This document shows positions 40,406-51,173 of a stretch of DNA of 64,000 nt, one piece after another (the first letter of the stretch is position 1; each line of letters begins with the position of its first letter). The DNA comes from JBHIYN01 sp041984235. Lineage in GTDB: Bacteria; Pseudomonadota; Gammaproteobacteria; Ga0077536. The position numbers and the translations under genes are program-made. The stretch lies in the NCBI GenBank assembly GCA_041984235.1, contig JBHIYN010000001.1:310001-374000 (forward strand), written 5' to 3'. The notes beneath the pieces are model-generated. The model saw nothing but the letters and a program-made list of their open reading frames with translations. It did not search any database and was not told the origin of the DNA.

Positions 40406-41314
40406 ATGTTCAACGTTCATCTCAAGCTCGTCGCCATGGGCCTGCTGTGGGCGACCTCCTACCCGCTGGGGCGCTACCTCGCCGCCTACGAGGCACCGCA
40501 GGCGATCGTGATGGTGCGCGCGGTCGTCGCCTTCGTTTTTCTCGGGCTGGTCGCGCGCCGGCGGCGCGAGGCGCGCATCGCCTTCACGCCGCGCCTGGTC
40601 GCGCACTTCCTCCTGCTCGGCCTGTGCGGCTTCTGCCTGCACAACTTCCTCATGTTCGAGGCCCTGGAGCACACCCGGGCGAACACCGGCGCGGTCATCA
40701 ACGGCGCCATCCCGGTGGTGGTGATGGTGCTCGACTACCTCATCTTCCGCCGCACCATCGCACGCTGGTCGGTGGCGGGGGTGGCGGTGAGCTTTGCCGG
40801 CGCGGTCATCGTCGTCACCCACGGCGACCTCGCCGGGCTGTTGGCCGGACACATCGGCTACGGCGAGCTGCTGTTCCTGATCGCGATCTCGGGCTGGGCG
40901 GCGTATTCGATCATCGCGCGACCGCTGCTCGAGGCATGGCCGGTAACCCTGGTCACGGCCTGGGCCTGCCTCGCCGGCGCGGTGCTGATGACGCCGGCGA
41001 TGCTGTGGAACCTGGACGCCGCCCTGGTGCTGCTGTCGGACCCTGCAATCCTTGCGCTGATGCTGCTGCAGGGCGTGCTGACCATGGGTCTGGGCTTCCT
41101 GTGGTACTACGAGGGCATCGTGGCGCTCGGCCCGATGAACGCTTCGGTCTACATCAACCTGGTGCCGATCTTCGGCGTGGCGCTGGCGGCGCTGACCCTT
41201 GGCGAGATGCCGGACGTGCCGCTGCTGGTCGGCGGCGCGCTGGTCGTCGGCGGCCTGCTGGTGGTCAACCGCGCCGAGGCGCGGCGGCTCGGCCGCGCCG
41301 TCACCGGCGGCTGA
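40406..41314 (+). CDS. EamA/DMT-family transporter
   Basis: A 302-residue inner-membrane protein with about ten hydrophobic helices in two EamA repeats (residues ~5-145 and ~150-295). KLVAMGLLWATSYPLGRYLA is the typical first helix, NTGAVINGAIPVVVMVL sits in the first repeat, and NASVYINLVPIFGVALAALTLGE in the second. Family members export small metabolites such as amino acids or nucleosides; substrate unknown. It lies 88 bp before the N-ATPase operon on the same strand. Confidence 0.88.
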   Translation: MFNVHLKLVAMGLLWATSYPLGRYLAAYEAPQAIVMVRAVVAFVFLGLVARRRREARIAFTPRLVAHFLLLGLCGFCLHNFLMFEALEHTRANTGAVINGAIPVVVMVLDYLIFRRTIARWSVAGVAVSFAGAVIVVTHGDLAGLLAGHIGYGELLFLIAISGWAAYSIIARPLLEAWPVTLVTAWACLAGAVLMTPAMLWNLDAALVLLSDPAILALMLLQGVLTMGLGFLWYYEGIVALGPMNASVYINLVPIFGVALAALTLGEMPDVPLLVGGALVVGGLLVVNRAEARRLGRAVTGG

Positions 41315-41402
41315 GGCGCGGCGCGCACGGTTGATCCGGCGCAAAGCACGCGCGCATGATTGCTGTCAGGCTCGACTCTGGCGAGCACAGACGAACGTTC
41401 CG

Positions 41403-42820
<1,418 letters not shown>

Positions 42821-42824
<4 letters not shown>

Positions 42825-43231
42825 GCCTGGACGCGACCCGCATGCAGCTCGCCATCGTTCTGCCGCACGGCGAATGGCTGGCGCGGGACGACGTCACCCG
42901 CGTTTACGTCGAGACCAGTGCCGGCAATTGGTGCCTGCTGCCGAACCGCGCGGACTGCGTCGCGGCCGTGGTGCCGGGCGTGCTGCTCTACGACGACACC
43001 GGTGGTACCCAGCACGCCGTGGCGGTCGACGAGGGCGTCATGGTCAAGGCCGGAACGCGGGTCAGCGTGGCCGTGCGCGAGGCCATCGCCGGCGCCGGGC
43101 TGGGCGATCTGCGGCGTGCGGTGGAGCACGAGTTCGCGGCGCGCGCGGCGCGCGAGTCCGAGCTCAACGCCGCGCTCGCGCGTCTCGAAGCGGGCTTCGT
43201 GCGCCGCATCACGCAGTACACGCGTGGCTGA
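42821..43231 (+). CDS. atpC: N-type ATPase subunit epsilon
   Basis: A 136-residue epsilon subunit: an N-terminal beta sandwich (MQLAIVLPHGEWLARDDVTRVYVET...LLPNRADCVAAVVPGVLLY) and a C-terminal helical part (ARAARESELNAALARLEAGFV). It links the catalytic head to the rotor. The start overlaps the atpD stop (ATGA), and its own stop overlaps the next gene. Length and position fit N-ATPase epsilon. Confidence 0.88.
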
Positions 43232-43556
43232 GCGGCGCCCATCGCCAGCGCCTGGCGAGCGCTTTCCGCAGGCCGTCGGGCGCCAGGAGCAGCGCAAGCT
43301 GTGGGCGCGCCGCAACGCGCGCCACGACGTCTGGTTCGGCTTCGGGCTGTTCGGCATGGTCGGCTGGTCGATCGCGACGCCGACCCTGCTCGGCGCGGCG
43401 CTTGGCCTGTGGCTGGATCGCAGCTACCCGGGCGGTCGCTCGTGGACGCTGGCCCTGCTGGTCGCGGGGCTCGCCTGCGGCTGCGCCATCGCCTGGCACT
43501 GGGTCGCGCGCGAGCTGGCGGCGATCGAGCGCAACCGGAGCCGGGACGATGAGTGA
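43224..43556 (+). CDS. atpQ: N-ATPase AtpQ (AtpI-like membrane subunit)
   Basis: A 110-residue protein with two hydrophobic helices (FGFGLFGMVGWSIATPTLLGAALGLWL, about 39-65, and WTLALLVAGLACGCAIAWHWV, about 73-93). It matches AtpI-type assembly proteins by helix pattern and position. GTG 43224 overlaps the atpC stop. It probably assists c-ring assembly or metal transport. Confidence 0.82.
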   Translation: MAERRPSPAPGERFPQAVGRQEQRKLWARRNARHDVWFGFGLFGMVGWSIATPTLLGAALGLWLDRSYPGGRSWTLALLVAGLACGCAIAWHWVARELAAIERNRSRDDE

Positions 43557-43854
43557 TGCGGGCGTGCTGGGCGCGCTCGCGCTGGGCCTGGCCGCCGGTG
43601 CCGGCGGCGGCGCAGTGTTCTTCATCGGCCTGTGGTGGACGGTGCGCGCGGTGACCGCCGCGCGCGCGCCGGCGCTGCTGCTGGCGCTGAGCTTCGTCGC
43701 ACGCTGCGTGCTGCTGTGCGCCCTGTTCTGGCTCGTCGCCGGCCACAGCGCGTTGGCGCTGGCCGCCTGCCTGGCCGGCTTCATCGCGGCGCGCGCGGTG
43801 ATCACCCGGCGCCTGCGCGTGGACGACGCCCAGGAGGCGGCGTCGTGCGGCTGA
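43549..43854 (+). CDS. atpR: N-ATPase AtpR
   Basis: A 101-residue protein with three hydrophobic stretches (GALALGLAAGAGGGAVFFIGLWW, LLALSFVARCVLLCALFWLV, LALAACLAGFIAARAV). AtpR is specific to N-ATPase operons and was proposed to act with AtpQ in c-ring insertion; its exact role is not known. It overlaps atpQ by 8 bp and atpB by 10 bp. Confidence 0.82.
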   Translation: MSDAGVLGALALGLAAGAGGGAVFFIGLWWTVRAVTAARAPALLLALSFVARCVLLCALFWLVAGHSALALAACLAGFIAARAVITRRLRVDDAQEAASCG

Positions 43855-44516
43855 GCTCCGACGAGGTCGTGTTCTGGCAGTGGGGCGAGGCCAAGCTCAA
43901 CCTCACCATCGTCACCACCTGGGCGCTGATGGCACTGCTCACCGCCGGCGCGCACCTGGTCACGCGCCGCCTTCGCGCCGACACGTCGCTCAGCCGCTGG
44001 CAGAACGTGCTCGAGATCATCGTGCTCGGCGTACGCGAGCAGATCGCGGACGCCGGACTGCGCAGCGCCGATCGTTACCTGCCGTTCATCGGCACCCTGT
44101 TCCTGTTCGTGGCGGTCTCCAACCTGGCTGCGCTGCTGCCGGGCTTCGAGCCGCCGACCGGCTCACTGTCGACCACCGCTGCACTGGCGCTGTGCGTGTT
44201 CGTCGCCGTGCCGGGCTACGGCATCGCCGCGCGGGGTCTCGGCGGTTACCTCGCCGCCTACCTCAGGCCGACCGTGCTGATGCTGCCGTTCAACGTCATC
44301 GGCGAGTTCTCGCGCACGCTGGCGCTGGCGGTGCGCCTGTTCGGCAACGTCATGAGCGGCTCGATGATCGCGGCCATCCTGCTGTTGGTCGCGCCGCTGT
44401 TCTTTCCCATTCTGACCCAGGCCCTGGGTCTGCTCACGGGCCTGGTGCAGGCCTACATCTTCGCCATCCTGGCGACCGTCTACATTGCCGCCGCGACACG
44501 CGGCGCGGAGGATTGA
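43845..44516 (+). CDS. atpB: N-type ATPase subunit a
   Basis: A 223-residue proton/sodium channel subunit with five to six hydrophobic helices. The essential stator arginine is in TLALAVRLFGNVMSGSMIAA, with the conserved N-V-M-S and the terminal LVQAYIFAILATVYI helix. Start GTG 43845 follows CAGGAGGC and lies inside atpR. Together with AtpE it forms the ion path. Confidence 0.92.
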   Translation: MRLSSDEVVFWQWGEAKLNLTIVTTWALMALLTAGAHLVTRRLRADTSLSRWQNVLEIIVLGVREQIADAGLRSADRYLPFIGTLFLFVAVSNLAALLPGFEPPTGSLSTTAALALCVFVAVPGYGIAARGLGGYLAAYLRPTVLMLPFNVIGEFSRTLALAVRLFGNVMSGSMIAAILLLVAPLFFPILTQALGLLTGLVQAYIFAILATVYIAAATRGAED

Positions 44517-44548
44517 AGCATGCCAGCCAAGCACACCGGGAGTCCGCC

Positions 44549-44827
44549 ATGGACAGCCTGACCATCATCGCCGTCGCCTCGATAGTCGCGGCCGGCCTCG
44601 GCGTCGCCATCGGCGGCATCGGCCCGGCGCTCGGCGAGGGGCGCGCGGTCGCGCAGGCGCTGTCGTCCATCGCCCAGCAGCCGGATGCGACCGCGGTCAT
44701 CACCCGCACCCTGTTCGTCGGCCTGGCGATGATCGAGTCGACCGCGATCTACGCTTTCGTGGTCGCCATGATCGTGCTCTTCGCCAACCCCTTCTGGGAG
44801 TACTTCGCGCGCGCCGCCGGGGGCTGA
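44549..44827 (+). CDS. atpE: N-type ATPase subunit c
   Basis: A 92-residue double-helix rotor protein: MDSLTIIAVASIVAAGLGVA...GIGPALGEGRAVAQALSSIAQQP, loop, then TRTLFVGLAMIESTAIYAFVVAMIVLFANPF. The second helix has the I-E-S-T-x-I-Y arrangement of Na+-binding c subunits (E-S-T/Y ligands), and the first helix carries an extra glutamate (GEG) at the position that is Gln in Ilyobacter-type rings. A related Burkholderia ring with this double-carboxylate type was reported as proton-binding, so ion specificity is not settled. An upstream in-frame ATG at 44520 is possible but gives a non-family extension. Confidence 0.93.
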   Translation: MDSLTIIAVASIVAAGLGVAIGGIGPALGEGRAVAQALSSIAQQPDATAVITRTLFVGLAMIESTAIYAFVVAMIVLFANPFWEYFARAAGG

Positions 44828-44829
44828 GC

Positions 44830-45618
44830 ATGCTCATCGACTGGTTCACCGTCGCCGCCCAGGTGATCAACTTCCTGGTCCTGGTGTGGCTGCTCAAGCG
44901 CTTCCTCTATCGCCCGATCCTGGACGCGGTGGACGCACGCGAGCAGCGAGTCGCCGCGCGCCTGGCCGACGCCGAGGCGCGTGAGCGTGCCGCCGGCGAG
45001 GCGCGTTCGGCACTGGAGGCCGAGCGTGCGTCGCTAGCGCGCGAACGCGCCGCGCGGCTGGCCGCGGCCGACGCCGAGGCCGAGGCCGCGCGCGAGGCGC
45101 TGCTGGCGCAGGCGCGCGATGATGCCGCCGAGCTCGCGGCGCGCCTGGAAGCGGCGCTCACGCTGGAACGCGAGAGCGAGCGCGAGGCGCTCACGCGGCG
45201 CATCGGGACGGAGGTGGTGGCGCTGGCCGGGCAGGTGCTGCAGGACCTCGCCGGGGAGTCGATCCAGGAGCACATGGCGGCGGCCCTGCTGGAGCGGCTG
45301 CGCCGGCTGCCGGCCGACGAGCGCGCCGCACTGGCGGCAGCCCTGGCCGGGGTCGGCCGCGCGCCGCTGCTGCGCACCGCGGCGCCACTGCCGGCCCCCA
45401 TGCAGCAGGCTTACGCGCGCGCCGTGGCCGAGCTCGCACCCGAGAGCGCGCCGCTGCGCTTCGAGGTCGCGGCCGATCTCGTCGGCGGCGCCGAGCTGGT
45501 CACCGACGGCCACCGGTTTGCCTGGACCGTGGCCGACTACCTCGACGGCCTGCGGCGCCTGCTGTTCGAGCCCGCGGCGGCGCCGCGCAGTGATGACGAT
45601 GCCGGCCGCGCCGCCTGA
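44830..45618 (+). CDS. atpF: N-type ATPase subunit b (extended, b/delta-like)
   Basis: A 262-residue protein: one N-terminal membrane helix (about 5-24), a long charged coiled coil (about 30-150, E/R/A repeats) and a C-terminal alpha/beta domain. The length (usual b about 160) and absence of a separate delta gene fit the N-ATPase b subunit, whose C-terminus replaces delta. It overlaps atpA by 26 bp. Confidence 0.88.
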   Translation: MLIDWFTVAAQVINFLVLVWLLKRFLYRPILDAVDAREQRVAARLADAEARERAAGEARSALEAERASLARERAARLAAADAEAEAAREALLAQARDDAAELAARLEAALTLERESEREALTRRIGTEVVALAGQVLQDLAGESIQEHMAAALLERLRRLPADERAALAAALAGVGRAPLLRTAAPLPAPMQQAYARAVAELAPESAPLRFEVAADLVGGAELVTDGHRFAWTVADYLDGLRRLLFEPAAAPRSDDDAGRAA

Positions 45619-47149
45619 CGCGTTGCTCACGGCCGCGGTCGACGGCGCGCTGGCGCGCGTCGCGCAGGCCCGGGCGGGACTCGCACCCAGCCTGCGCGAA
45701 CGCGAGGTGGGCACGGTGGCGACGGTCTCGACCGGGATCGCCAAGGTCACCGGCCTGCCGGGGGTCGGCTTCGAGGAGGTGGTCGAGTTCGCCGGCGGCC
45801 TGCGCGGCATCGCCTTCAACATCGAGACCGACGCGGTCGGCGTGGTGCTGCTGGGTGGCGAGCAGGGCCTGGGTGCCGGCGATCGCGTCGAGCGCACCGG
45901 GCGGGTGATGGACGTTGCCGTCGGCGACGCCCTGCTCGGCCGCGTCATCGACCCGCTGGGCCGCGCCCTCGACGGCGGCCCGCCGCCGCGCACCGACGCG
46001 CGCGTGCCGATCGAACGCGAGGCGCCGGCGATCATGGACCGCGCCCCGGTCGACACCCCGCTGCAGACCGGGGTCAAGGTCATCGACGCGGTGATCCCGA
46101 TCGGGCGCGGCCAGCGCGAGCTGATCCTCGGTGACCGCCAGACCGGCAAGACCGCGCTCGCCATCGACGCCATCCTCAACCAGCGCGACAGCGGCGTGAT
46201 CTGCATCTACTGCGCGATCGGCAAGCGCGCCTCGGCGGTGGCCAAGGTGGTCGCCGAGCTCGGCGAGCGCGGAGCCATGGACCACACCGTGGTGCTGGTC
46301 ACCGAGGGCAACGATGCCGCCGGCCTGCAGTACGTCGCACCCTACGCGGCGACCAGCATCGGCGAGCACTTCATGGCACAGGGGCGCGACGTGCTGATCG
46401 TCTACGACGACCTGACCCAGCATGCGCGCGCCTACCGCGAGCTGTCGCTGCTGCTGCGGCGGCCGCCCAGCCGCGAGGCGTTTCCCGGCGACATCTTCTA
46501 CATCCATTCGCGCCTGCTCGAGCGCGCCACCCACCTGCGCGACGATCTCGGCGGCGGCTCGCTCACCGCGCTGCCGATCATCGAGACCGAGGCGCAGAAC
46601 CTGGCCGCCTACATCCCGACCAACCTGATCTCGATCACCGACGGCCAGGTCTATCTCTCGCCGGAGCTGTTCGAGCTCGGGGTGCTGCCGGCGGTCGACA
46701 TCGGCAAGTCGGTCTCGCGGGTCGGCGGCAAGGCCCAGCGGCCGGCCTACCGGGCGATTGCCGGCGATCTCAAGCTGGCCTATGCACAGTTCGAGGAGCT
46801 GGAGAGCTTTGCGCGCTTCGGCACGCGGCTCGACGAGCATTCGCGTGCGGTGCTCGAACACGGCCGCCGTGTGCGTGCCGGTCTCACCCAGCCGCAGTTC
46901 GACCGTGCCAGCGTGCCCGAGCAGGTCATCCTGCTGCTGGCGCTGGTCGAGGGGCTGCTGGCGCCGGTCGCGCTGGAGGACATGCGCGAGGCCGAGCTGG
47001 CCCTGCGCGCGGCGGCGCGAGCGCTGCCGGCGGCGCTGCTCGCGCGGCTGGCCTCGCCGGCGGCCTTCGGCAGCGAGCAGCAAGAACCCCTGCTGGCGGC
47101 GGCGCGTGACGCGCTGCGGCCGTTCGCGCCGTCGGCGGTGGCGTCGTGA
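45593..47149 (+). CDS. atpA: N-type ATPase subunit alpha
   Basis: A 518-residue alpha subunit. The Walker A motif is GDRQTGKTAL (about 179-188), the Walker B region DVLIVYDDLTQHARAYREL, and the alpha-specific GGGSLTALPIIETEA follows. The start at 45593 lies within the end of atpF, and the stop overlaps atpG by 4 bp. Start ATGs at 45593 and 45599 are equally possible. Confidence 0.94.
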   Translation: MTMPAAPPDALLTAAVDGALARVAQARAGLAPSLREREVGTVATVSTGIAKVTGLPGVGFEEVVEFAGGLRGIAFNIETDAVGVVLLGGEQGLGAGDRVERTGRVMDVAVGDALLGRVIDPLGRALDGGPPPRTDARVPIEREAPAIMDRAPVDTPLQTGVKVIDAVIPIGRGQRELILGDRQTGKTALAIDAILNQRDSGVICIYCAIGKRASAVAKVVAELGERGAMDHTVVLVTEGNDAAGLQYVAPYAATSIGEHFMAQGRDVLIVYDDLTQHARAYRELSLLLRRPPSREAFPGDIFYIHSRLLERATHLRDDLGGGSLTALPIIETEAQNLAAYIPTNLISITDGQVYLSPELFELGVLPAVDIGKSVSRVGGKAQRPAYRAIAGDLKLAYAQFEELESFARFGTRLDEHSRAVLEHGRRVRAGLTQPQFDRASVPEQVILLLALVEGLLAPVALEDMREAELALRAAARALPAALLARLASPAAFGSEQQEPLLAAARDALRPFAPSAVAS

Positions 47150-48060
47150 GCGAGACCCTGGAGGCACTGCGCCGCCAGATCGAGAGCGTCGGCAAGCTCG
47201 GCGGGGTGGTGCGCACGATGAAAACGCTGGCCGCCTCCAACATCGGTCACTACGAGGCCGCGGTGGCGGGGCTGGCCGGCTACCGCGGCACCCTGGCGCT
47301 GGCGCTGGCGGCGTGCCTGCGCGACCAGCCGGCGCTGGCGCCCGCGCGCGCGCCGGCAGCGGGCGCGGCCATCGGCATCGTCGCCTTCGGCTCCGACCAG
47401 GGGCTGGTCGGCGAGTTCAACGAGCGTCTCGCGCGCGAGATCCTCGCCGCGCACGGCCGGCAGCCGGGCGGATGCCGCGTGTGGGCGGTCGGTGAGCGGC
47501 TCGCCGCGGCGCTGGAGGACGACGGCCTGCCGTGCCACGCGCGCCATGCCGTGCCCTGCGGCATCGATGCCGTCGCACCGCTGATCGGCAAGCTGCTGCT
47601 CGCGCTGGACGCCGCGCGCAGCGCGGGCGAGGTCCACGAGGTGCAGGTGTTCGCCAACGAGCCCGGCAGCAGCAGCGGCTACCGGCCCTGGCAGCAGCGC
47701 CTGCTGCCGCTGGATCGCGCCTGGCGCGAGACCATGGGCGCGACGCCGTGGCCGGGTGCGTGCCTGCCCGAGGCGCTGGGCGGCGCCGCGCCGATGCTGC
47801 CGCGGCTGCTGCGCCAGCACCTGTTCGTAGCGCTCTACGCCGCCTGCGCGCGCTCGCTGGCGGCCGAGAACACCTCGCGCCTGCTCGCCATGCAGCGCGC
47901 CGAGCGCAACATCGACGAGCTCCTCGAGCAGCTCGCACGCAGCTTCCACCGCCAGCGCCAGAATGCCATCGACGACGAGCTGTTCGACGTCGTCGCCGGC
48001 TTCGAGGCGCTCACCCGCCGCGCGCGTGAGCTGACCGCGGCCGATACGCCGGCCGCCTAG
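47146..48060 (+). CDS. atpG: N-type ATPase subunit gamma
   Basis: A 304-residue rotor shaft subunit with N-terminal coiled-coil helix (LEALRRQIESVGKLGGVVRTMKTLAASNI) and C-terminal helix (LAMQRAERNIDELLEQLARSFHRQRQNAIDDELFDVVAGFEAL). GTG start 47146 overlaps the atpA stop. The gene is last in the operon and its stop (TAG) shares bases with the stop of the convergent mgtE-like gene (48057-48060). Confidence 0.9.
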   Translation: MSETLEALRRQIESVGKLGGVVRTMKTLAASNIGHYEAAVAGLAGYRGTLALALAACLRDQPALAPARAPAAGAAIGIVAFGSDQGLVGEFNERLAREILAAHGRQPGGCRVWAVGERLAAALEDDGLPCHARHAVPCGIDAVAPLIGKLLLALDAARSAGEVHEVQVFANEPGSSSGYRPWQQRLLPLDRAWRETMGATPWPGACLPEALGGAAPMLPRLLRQHLFVALYAACARSLAAENTSRLLAMQRAERNIDELLEQLARSFHRQRQNAIDDELFDVVAGFEALTRRARELTAADTPAA

Positions 48061-49049
48061 AGCATGCGCGAGGCGACCGCGAAGTAGATGGTGATCGAGG
48101 CCAGGTCCTGGGTCACGGTGGCCAGCGGGCCGCTGCCGATGGCGGGATCGCTGCCCAGCCGGTAGAGCAGCCAGGGCAGCGCCATGGCGATGAAGGAGGC
48201 CGCCGTGATCGCCGCCACCAGCGCCAGCGCCACGCCGCCGATCAGCGTCGCGTTGCCCCACACCGCGAACGCGGCGATGAAGAACAACAACGGCATCACG
48301 CAGGCGATCGCGAGCCCGGTGACGACCTCGCTCAGCACCATGTGGCGGTAGCTGAAGCCGAGCGAGAGGCCGCGCACGACCAGGGTCTCGGTCTGCATGC
48401 CGACCGCGGCCGCGAGGTAGACCACGCCGGGCAGGAACATGGCGAGCTCGACGCTGCGCGCCAGCGCGCTCTCGAAGCGCTGCACGATGGTCGCCGCGAC
48501 GAGGGCGCCGAGCAGGCCCAGCGCCAGCCACGGCAGACGCCGCCACAGGCGGCGTGAGAGCGGCTCGTCCTGTGCGCGGCGCGCGATGCTCTCGCGCCTG
48601 AGCACGCCGCCGAGGCGCGCGATGTCCTCGTTGTGCTCGTAGAGCAGCACCTCGAGCAGGCGTACCGCTGGCACCAGCCCGACGAAACTGCCGTTGTCAT
48701 CGAGCACGGCGAGGGTGCTCTCGCCGTGCGCCACCGCGTGCCAGGCGGCGCGCTCCTGGTCGAGGCCCGGCGCCACGGTGGGCGGATCGTCGTCCATCAG
48801 CTGCGCCGCGGTGGCGTCGTCGGCCGCGGTCAGCAGGTCCTCGATGCGCACGAGGCCGTGCAGGCGATCGTCGTCGACCACCGCGATGTGCGCGGCCAGG
48901 TCGTAGCGCTCGCGTGCGAGGCGGGCGCGCATGTCGGCGGCGCGCGCCGCGCGCGGGAACACCGGGACCTTGCGGCAGACGTGTTCGGCGGCGGTCTCGA
49001 ACGCGAGACGACCGAGCGGGGGCAGGGTGTCGAGGGCGGCGGCTGGCAT
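48057..49049 (-). CDS. MgtE-like magnesium transporter lacking the N-terminal domain
   Basis: A 330-residue protein with two CBS domains (about residues 25-145: YDLAAHIAVVDDDRLHGLVRIEDLLTA and HGESTLAVLDDNGSFVGLVPAVRLLEVLL) and a five-helix membrane part (about 170-330: LALGLLGALVAATIVQRFESALA, LFFIAAFAVWGNATLIGG, etc.), the MgtE transport core. MgtE proteins usually have an extra N-terminal superhelical domain (about 130 residues), absent here. Full MgtE-type genes often sit beside N-ATPase operons. Mg2+ or other divalent-cation transport is expected. Confidence 0.88.
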   Translation of the reverse strand: MPAAALDTLPPLGRLAFETAAEHVCRKVPVFPRAARAADMRARLARERYDLAAHIAVVDDDRLHGLVRIEDLLTAADDATAAQLMDDDPPTVAPGLDQERAAWHAVAHGESTLAVLDDNGSFVGLVPAVRLLEVLLYEHNEDIARLGGVLRRESIARRAQDEPLSRRLWRRLPWLALGLLGALVAATIVQRFESALARSVELAMFLPGVVYLAAAVGMQTETLVVRGLSLGFSYRHMVLSEVVTGLAIACVMPLLFFIAAFAVWGNATLIGGVALALVAAITAASFIAMALPWLLYRLGSDPAIGSGPLATVTQDLASITIYFAVASRML

Positions 49050-49121
49050 GGGCGGCTCCGGCGGACGGGACAGGTGAACGCGGCGCCGGCCACCGGCCGA
49101 GCCGCCGCCGTCACGGCCGGA

Positions 49122-50471
49122 TCAGCACCAAGCCTGGTCGCGCAGTTCCCGCGCGACGCTCTCGAACGCCGCCAGTAGTGTATCGATATCCGCGGCGGTC
49201 ATCGGCGTCGACAGCGCGCCGATGCCGCGCATCGACAGCTGCACGCCGCGATTGCACAGGCCGAGGAAAGTCAGCAGGTTGAGATCGGGGTTGGCGGTCG
49301 CGGCATCGCGCGCGTCGCGCACGGGGCGTTCGGTCCAGTGCACCTGGAACAGCGAGCCGGCGCCGCTGACTCCGGCTGGCAGGTCGAGCCGGGTGATGAT
49401 GTCAGTGAGGCCGCGGCGTGCCTGTTCACCGAGCCGGTTGAGATGGGCAATGGCCGCCTCGTCCAGCGCACCGATCGCGGCATGGCCGGCGGCCATGGTC
49501 ATCGGGTTGGCGCTGAAGGTGCCGAGGTTGGCGACGCTGCCGCCGGCCTCGGCTTCGCCCAGGCAGCCCAAGAAGCGGCGCCGGCCGCCCACTGCGCCGA
49601 CCGGAAAACCGCCGCCGATGGTCTTGGCCATGGTGGTGAGATCGGGATCCAGGCCGTAATAGCCCTGTGCGCCGCCGACGGCATGGCGCAGCGTGATGAC
49701 CTCGTCGCAGATCAGCACGATGCCGGCCGCCGCGGTCTCCGTGCGCAGCACCTCGAGGAACTCGCGTTCGGCCGGGATCACGCCGCCGGCGCCGAGGATC
49801 GGTTCGACGATGATCGCGGCGAGCGCGTCGCCGTGCTGCGCGACCGCCTCGCGCACCGCCTGCGGGTCGTTGTAGCGCATCAGCACGACGTCGTCACACG
49901 CGGCCGCCGGCAGGCCGCCGACGTCGGCGCGGGGACGGCTGACGCGCACCGGGTCGTCCGGCGCCGGCAGGTCGTGGCCGCCGACCATGACGAAGTCCGA
50001 TGAACCGTGGTAGCCGCCTTCGAACTTGCCGATGCGGTTACGCCCGGTGACCGCGCGCGCGATGCGCAGTGCGACCATGACCGCCTCCGTGCCGGAGTTG
50101 TTGAACACCACCTGCTCGACACTGGCGATGCGTTCGCACAGCAGCTCGGCGAGCTCGAGCTCGCAGGCCACGGGAGCGGAGTAGCTGGTGCCGCGTGCGA
50201 GCTGGGCCTCGATCGCGGCGCGCACGGCGGGGTGGTTGTGACCGTGCACGAGCGTGGTGTAGTTGTTGTGGAAGTCGATGCGGCGATTGCCGTCGAGATC
50301 GGTGCTGTGGATGCCGTCGGCCTCGACCACGAAGAACGGGAACGGCGGGTGGCGCAGCAGCGAGCGCGAGGTGCCGCTGGGGATGGCCTTGCGCGCCCGC
50401 TCGGCATGGCGGCGCGATGCCTCGTTCTGCGTCAGGTAGGTTCTCCACGCCGTGGTGGTGGCGACGTTCAT
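49122..50471 (-). CDS. Class III aminotransferase (glutamate-1-semialdehyde aminomutase-like)
   Basis: A 449-residue PLP enzyme. FNNSGTEAVMVALRIARAVTGR is the cofactor-phosphate region, FEGGYHGSSDFV the aromatic stacking loop, LICDEVITLR the PLP-ring aspartate, and TMAKTIGGGFPVGAVGG has the Schiff-base lysine. It resembles the GSA aminomutase subgroup but probably acts on a catabolic substrate given its neighbours. It overlaps the GntR gene (50468-50471) and is co-transcribed with it. Confidence 0.92.
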   Translation of the reverse strand: MNVATTTAWRTYLTQNEASRRHAERARKAIPSGTSRSLLRHPPFPFFVVEADGIHSTDLDGNRRIDFHNNYTTLVHGHNHPAVRAAIEAQLARGTSYSAPVACELELAELLCERIASVEQVVFNNSGTEAVMVALRIARAVTGRNRIGKFEGGYHGSSDFVMVGGHDLPAPDDPVRVSRPRADVGGLPAAACDDVVLMRYNDPQAVREAVAQHGDALAAIIVEPILGAGGVIPAEREFLEVLRTETAAAGIVLICDEVITLRHAVGGAQGYYGLDPDLTTMAKTIGGGFPVGAVGGRRRFLGCLGEAEAGGSVANLGTFSANPMTMAAGHAAIGALDEAAIAHLNRLGEQARRGLTDIITRLDLPAGVSGAGSLFQVHWTERPVRDARDAATANPDLNLLTFLGLCNRGVQLSMRGIGALSTPMTAADIDTLLAAFESVARELRDQAWC

Positions 50472-51160
50472 GAGACTTCGCTCCCGACACTGTTGACGAA
50501 ATCGCGAAAGGCGCGCAGGTCGCGCTGCTTGATGCGCCGTGCCGCGGCCGCGTCACCGCGCGCCAGTGCCGCCACCAGTGCGTCGTGATTGACCCAGGAG
50601 GCGTGGTAGTAGGGCGGTCGCTCGGCGAGCAGCACGCGCATCGCCGCGGTGCAGTGCGGGACGCTCTTCATGCGCAGGATCTCGATGAGTTGCAGCAGCG
50701 TCGCGCTGTGCGCGGCCTGGTAGATCGCAAACTGGAAATCGCTGTTGCAGTCGAGCACGCCGTACAGGTCGCGACGCTCGGCCGCGGCCTGCACCGCGGC
50801 GCAGCGCTCGCGCACCTCGGCCAGCTCGGGCGGCGTGATGCGGCGCGCGGCACGTGCCGAGGCCTCGCCCTCGAGGCGGATGCGCAGGGCCCACAGGTCG
50901 CGCGCGTCGTCGGGCGACAGCGGCGGCACCACGATGCCACGCTGCGGCAGCACGCGCAGCGCGTTCTCGGCCGACAGGCGGGTGATGGCCTCGCGCACCG
51001 GCATCATGCTGGTCCCGAGCTGCTCGGCGAGCTGGCGCAGGGTGAGGGTGGCGCCGGGTTCGAGACGGCCCGAGAGCAGCGCGCGCTTGAGGCGCGCGTA
51101 GGCCTGCTCGTTCAGCGTCTGGTGCTCGATCGGTGGCAGCTTGATCGCGGCATCGGCCAT
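50468..51160 (-). CDS. GntR-family (FadR/FCD type) regulator
   Basis: A 230-residue regulator: winged-helix DNA-binding domain (QAYARLKRALLSGRLEPGATLTLRQLAEQLGTSMMPVREAITRLSAENALRVLPQRGIVV, about 18-77) and an all-helical FCD ligand domain. ATG 51160 is preferred to the in-frame ATG at 51190, because the latter would lie within the operator. Divergent to hyuA. It probably represses both transcripts through the operator at 51180-51193 and responds to a substrate metabolite. Confidence 0.9.
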   Translation of the reverse strand: MADAAIKLPPIEHQTLNEQAYARLKRALLSGRLEPGATLTLRQLAEQLGTSMMPVREAITRLSAENALRVLPQRGIVVPPLSPDDARDLWALRIRLEGEASARAARRITPPELAEVRERCAAVQAAAERRDLYGVLDCNSDFQFAIYQAAHSATLLQLIEILRMKSVPHCTAAMRVLLAERPPYYHASWVNHDALVAALARGDAAAARRIKQRDLRAFRDFVNSVGSEVS

Positions 51161-51173
51161 GGGATATTGCTCG

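Noticed and set aside
38596..40413. N-terminal part of an 882-codon minus-strand frame upstream of the PP2C gene
   Set aside because: Shadow of the kinase and cyclase genes in another frame; only residues from ATG 38595 match a family.
44520..44548. Upstream ATG start for subunit c
   Set aside because: It would add about ten residues not found in the family; ATG 44549 gives the expected rotor protein.
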